The notes under the pieces were generated by a model. The model ran no database searches and was not told the DNA's origin. It worked only from the letters and a program-made list of their open reading frames with translations. 11,539 bases of DNA from an uncultured Caldilinea sp. (GTDB lineage Bacteria; Chloroflexota; Anaerolineae; Caldilineales; Caldilineaceae), in contig CALFWA010000092.1 of the NCBI GenBank assembly GCA_937928035.1, positions 1 through 11,539 of the forward strand. The letters run 5' to 3'. This document shows positions 10,357 through 11,539 of this stretch, piece by piece (within the stretch, counting starts at the first letter, position 1; the number at the start of each line of letters is the position of its first letter). Both the position numbers and the translations under genes were made by a program.

Positions 10357-11539
10357 GTGAGCCGAACGTTTAGATGGAAGCCCGATCCCTACTGGCTGCT
10401 GTTGACGGCGCTGACCTTCTTCGCCCTGACGCCGCTGCTGGCGCCGGGCTATTTCTACAGCGCGCACGACGGCCGGCACAGCGTCTTCTTCGTCGCCATG
10501 TTCGATGAGACGATCCGCAATGGCGCGCTGTGGCCAATCTGGGCGATGCATCACAACCAGGGGTATGGGTTTCCCACCTTCCTGCTTCAGGCGCCGTTGG
10601 CGTTTTATGTGGCGCAGGGCTTTCTCCTCCTCGGCCTCGGCGTCACGACGGCGGTGAAATGCGCCTGGGCCGCAGCCTTCCTGTTGAGCGCATGGGGCAT
10701 GTATGGCTTGGTGCGCCGCTGGGTCTTGACCTGGCCGCGACAGGAAGCATCGCCGCTCGACGCAAAAGCGCTCGGACGCCAGGCAGGCTTCATCGCAGGG
10801 TTGTTGTACGTCTTCGCACCCTACCATTTGCTCGACATGTACGTGCGGGCTGCGCTGGCGGAGACCATGCTGATCGGCTGGTTGCCGTGGGTCTTCTGGG
10901 CGTTTGACCGGCTCATTGGGGAAGGGCTGCGCCCCGGCTGGCAAACGCGCCTCGCCGTCGCAGCGCTGGCGTACGCTCTGCTCATTTTCACCCACGCCTT
11001 TGCGATCATGGCTGCGACGCCGCTGCTGATGGCGTTCATTCTGTTTCGGCTCTGGGTGCAATGGCGGCGCGACGGCGCGCTCGCCAACCGCCGGTGGCGC
11101 ACCACGACAGCGCAGCTCGTCGCAGTCGGCGCAGCAGGCGCTGCAGGGCTGACGGCGGCGGCCATCTACGTGCTGCCGCTGTTGATCGAAGGCCCGCTGC
11201 TCTCGCAGGAAGACTGGGTTAGCGACACCTACGTCTACTCTCGCCATTTCGTTCACTGGGGACAATTTTTCAGCCCATTCTGGGGCTATGGGTATTCGGA
11301 CGATCCGATAGGCGCCAACGACGGCATGGGCTTTCAGCTCGGCGCTGTGCTGGCGATTCTGGCGCTGGCCGCGCTCTACCTGCTCGTTGCACGCATGGGA
11401 CGCACGCACAGCCTGCCGATCTTCTTACTGGCGACCACCGGCGCCCTGCTGTGGATGATGACGCCCGGCGCGGCGTGGCTCTGGCAGACGCTCTCCTTTC
11501 TAGAGGTGCTCCAGTTTCCCTGGCGGCTGTTGACGCTGG
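10357..11539 (+). CDS. Large polytopic membrane protein, GT-C/PTPS-related type (partial, 3' end missing)
   Basis: An open frame of 394 codons runs off the window end without a stop. The start is GTG at 10357: an in-frame TGA lies at 10339, and AAAGGGAG (10341-10348) is spaced 8 bases before the GTG. The protein begins VSRTFRWKPDPYWLLL and shows repeated hydrophobic segments (about 12-28, 70-100, 155-180, 205-235, 255-275, 325-345, 355-375). A conserved-looking GYFYSAHDGRHSVFF is followed by NQGYGFPTFLLQAPLAFY, and later FAPYHLLDMYVRAALAE and FFSPFWGYGYSDD. This arrangement resembles the bacterial '6-pyruvoyl-tetrahydropterin synthase-related' membrane family (PF10131) and other GT-C-like glycosyltransferases, in which an early acidic residue after the first membrane segment is important. 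Enzymatic function is not shown. Whether it belongs with the fluoride unit is doubtful given the 119-base low-complexity spacer. Confidence 0.8.
   Translation, partial: MSRTFRWKPDPYWLLLTALTFFALTPLLAPGYFYSAHDGRHSVFFVAMFDETIRNGALWPIWAMHHNQGYGFPTFLLQAPLAFYVAQGFLLLGLGVTTAVKCAWAAAFLLSAWGMYGLVRRWVLTWPRQEASPLDAKALGRQAGFIAGLLYVFAPYHLLDMYVRAALAETMLIGWLPWVFWAFDRLIGEGLRPGWQTRLAVAALAYALLIFTHAFAIMAATPLLMAFILFRLWVQWRRDGALANRRWRTTTAQLVAVGAAGAAGLTAAAIYVLPLLIEGPLLSQEDWVSDTYVYSRHFVHWGQFFSPFWGYGYSDDPIGANDGMGFQLGAVLAILALAALYLLVARMGRTHSLPIFLLATTGALLWMMTPGAAWLWQTLSFLEVLQFPWRLLTL

Noticed and set aside
10338..10373. Eleven-residue open frame overlapping the GTG start of the last gene
   Set aside because: Purine-repeat composition and no independent support; it is best explained by the repeat that carries the ribosome binding site.
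10336..11409. Long minus-strand open frame (357 codons) opposite the last membrane protein
   Set aside because: No family-like motifs and shadow-like composition rich in Gln/Arg/His; the + strand frame 10357-11539 has a proper ribosome binding site and repeated membrane segments.

Overview
The window is about 60% GC by eye, every gene is on the + strand, and spacers are short. Several traits suggest a Chloroflexota (Caldilineae/Anaerolineae-like) bacterium: a lipoprotein with a long Ala/Pro/Glu linker after the lipobox cysteine, a soluble PAS-PAS hybrid kinase, a duplicated-permease ABC system whose ATPase has a C-terminal AAA-associated domain, a large GT-C-like membrane protein, and a GA-rich spacer. 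This placement is an inference; no 16S or other marker gene is present.

Layout: (1) 2-3027, a CUT2/ribose-type sugar ABC importer in the order lipoprotein binding protein, permease, single-domain ATPase, with an intercistronic stem-loop after the binding-protein gene. (2) 3102-3265, a tRNA-Lys(UUU) with its own likely promoter and a strong intrinsic terminator. (3) 3324-8370, a soluble hybrid histidine kinase, a fused double permease with a TTG start, and a NitT/TauT-type ATPase with a C-terminal regulatory domain. These three are closely spaced and may be co-transcribed. No binding protein is present.

(4) 8350-10237, a fluoride-response unit. A near-consensus promoter starts inside the tail of the ATPase gene and is followed by a leader hairpin, a fluoride (crcB) riboswitch aptamer, an overlapping intrinsic terminator, the CrcB/Fluc fluoride channel gene, and a DUF190 (PII-like) protein fused to four CBS domains. 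The riboswitch should let transcription through to both genes only when fluoride is bound. (5) 10238-10356, a purine-rich low-complexity spacer. (6) 10357 to the window end, the start of a large polytopic membrane protein that runs off the edge.

The most interesting part is region 4: a legible riboswitch with an extra 5' hairpin whose arms can cross-pair with the terminator arms, controlling a channel together with an apparent nucleotide-sensing DUF190-CBS4 fusion whose role in fluoride physiology is, to my knowledge, not established.
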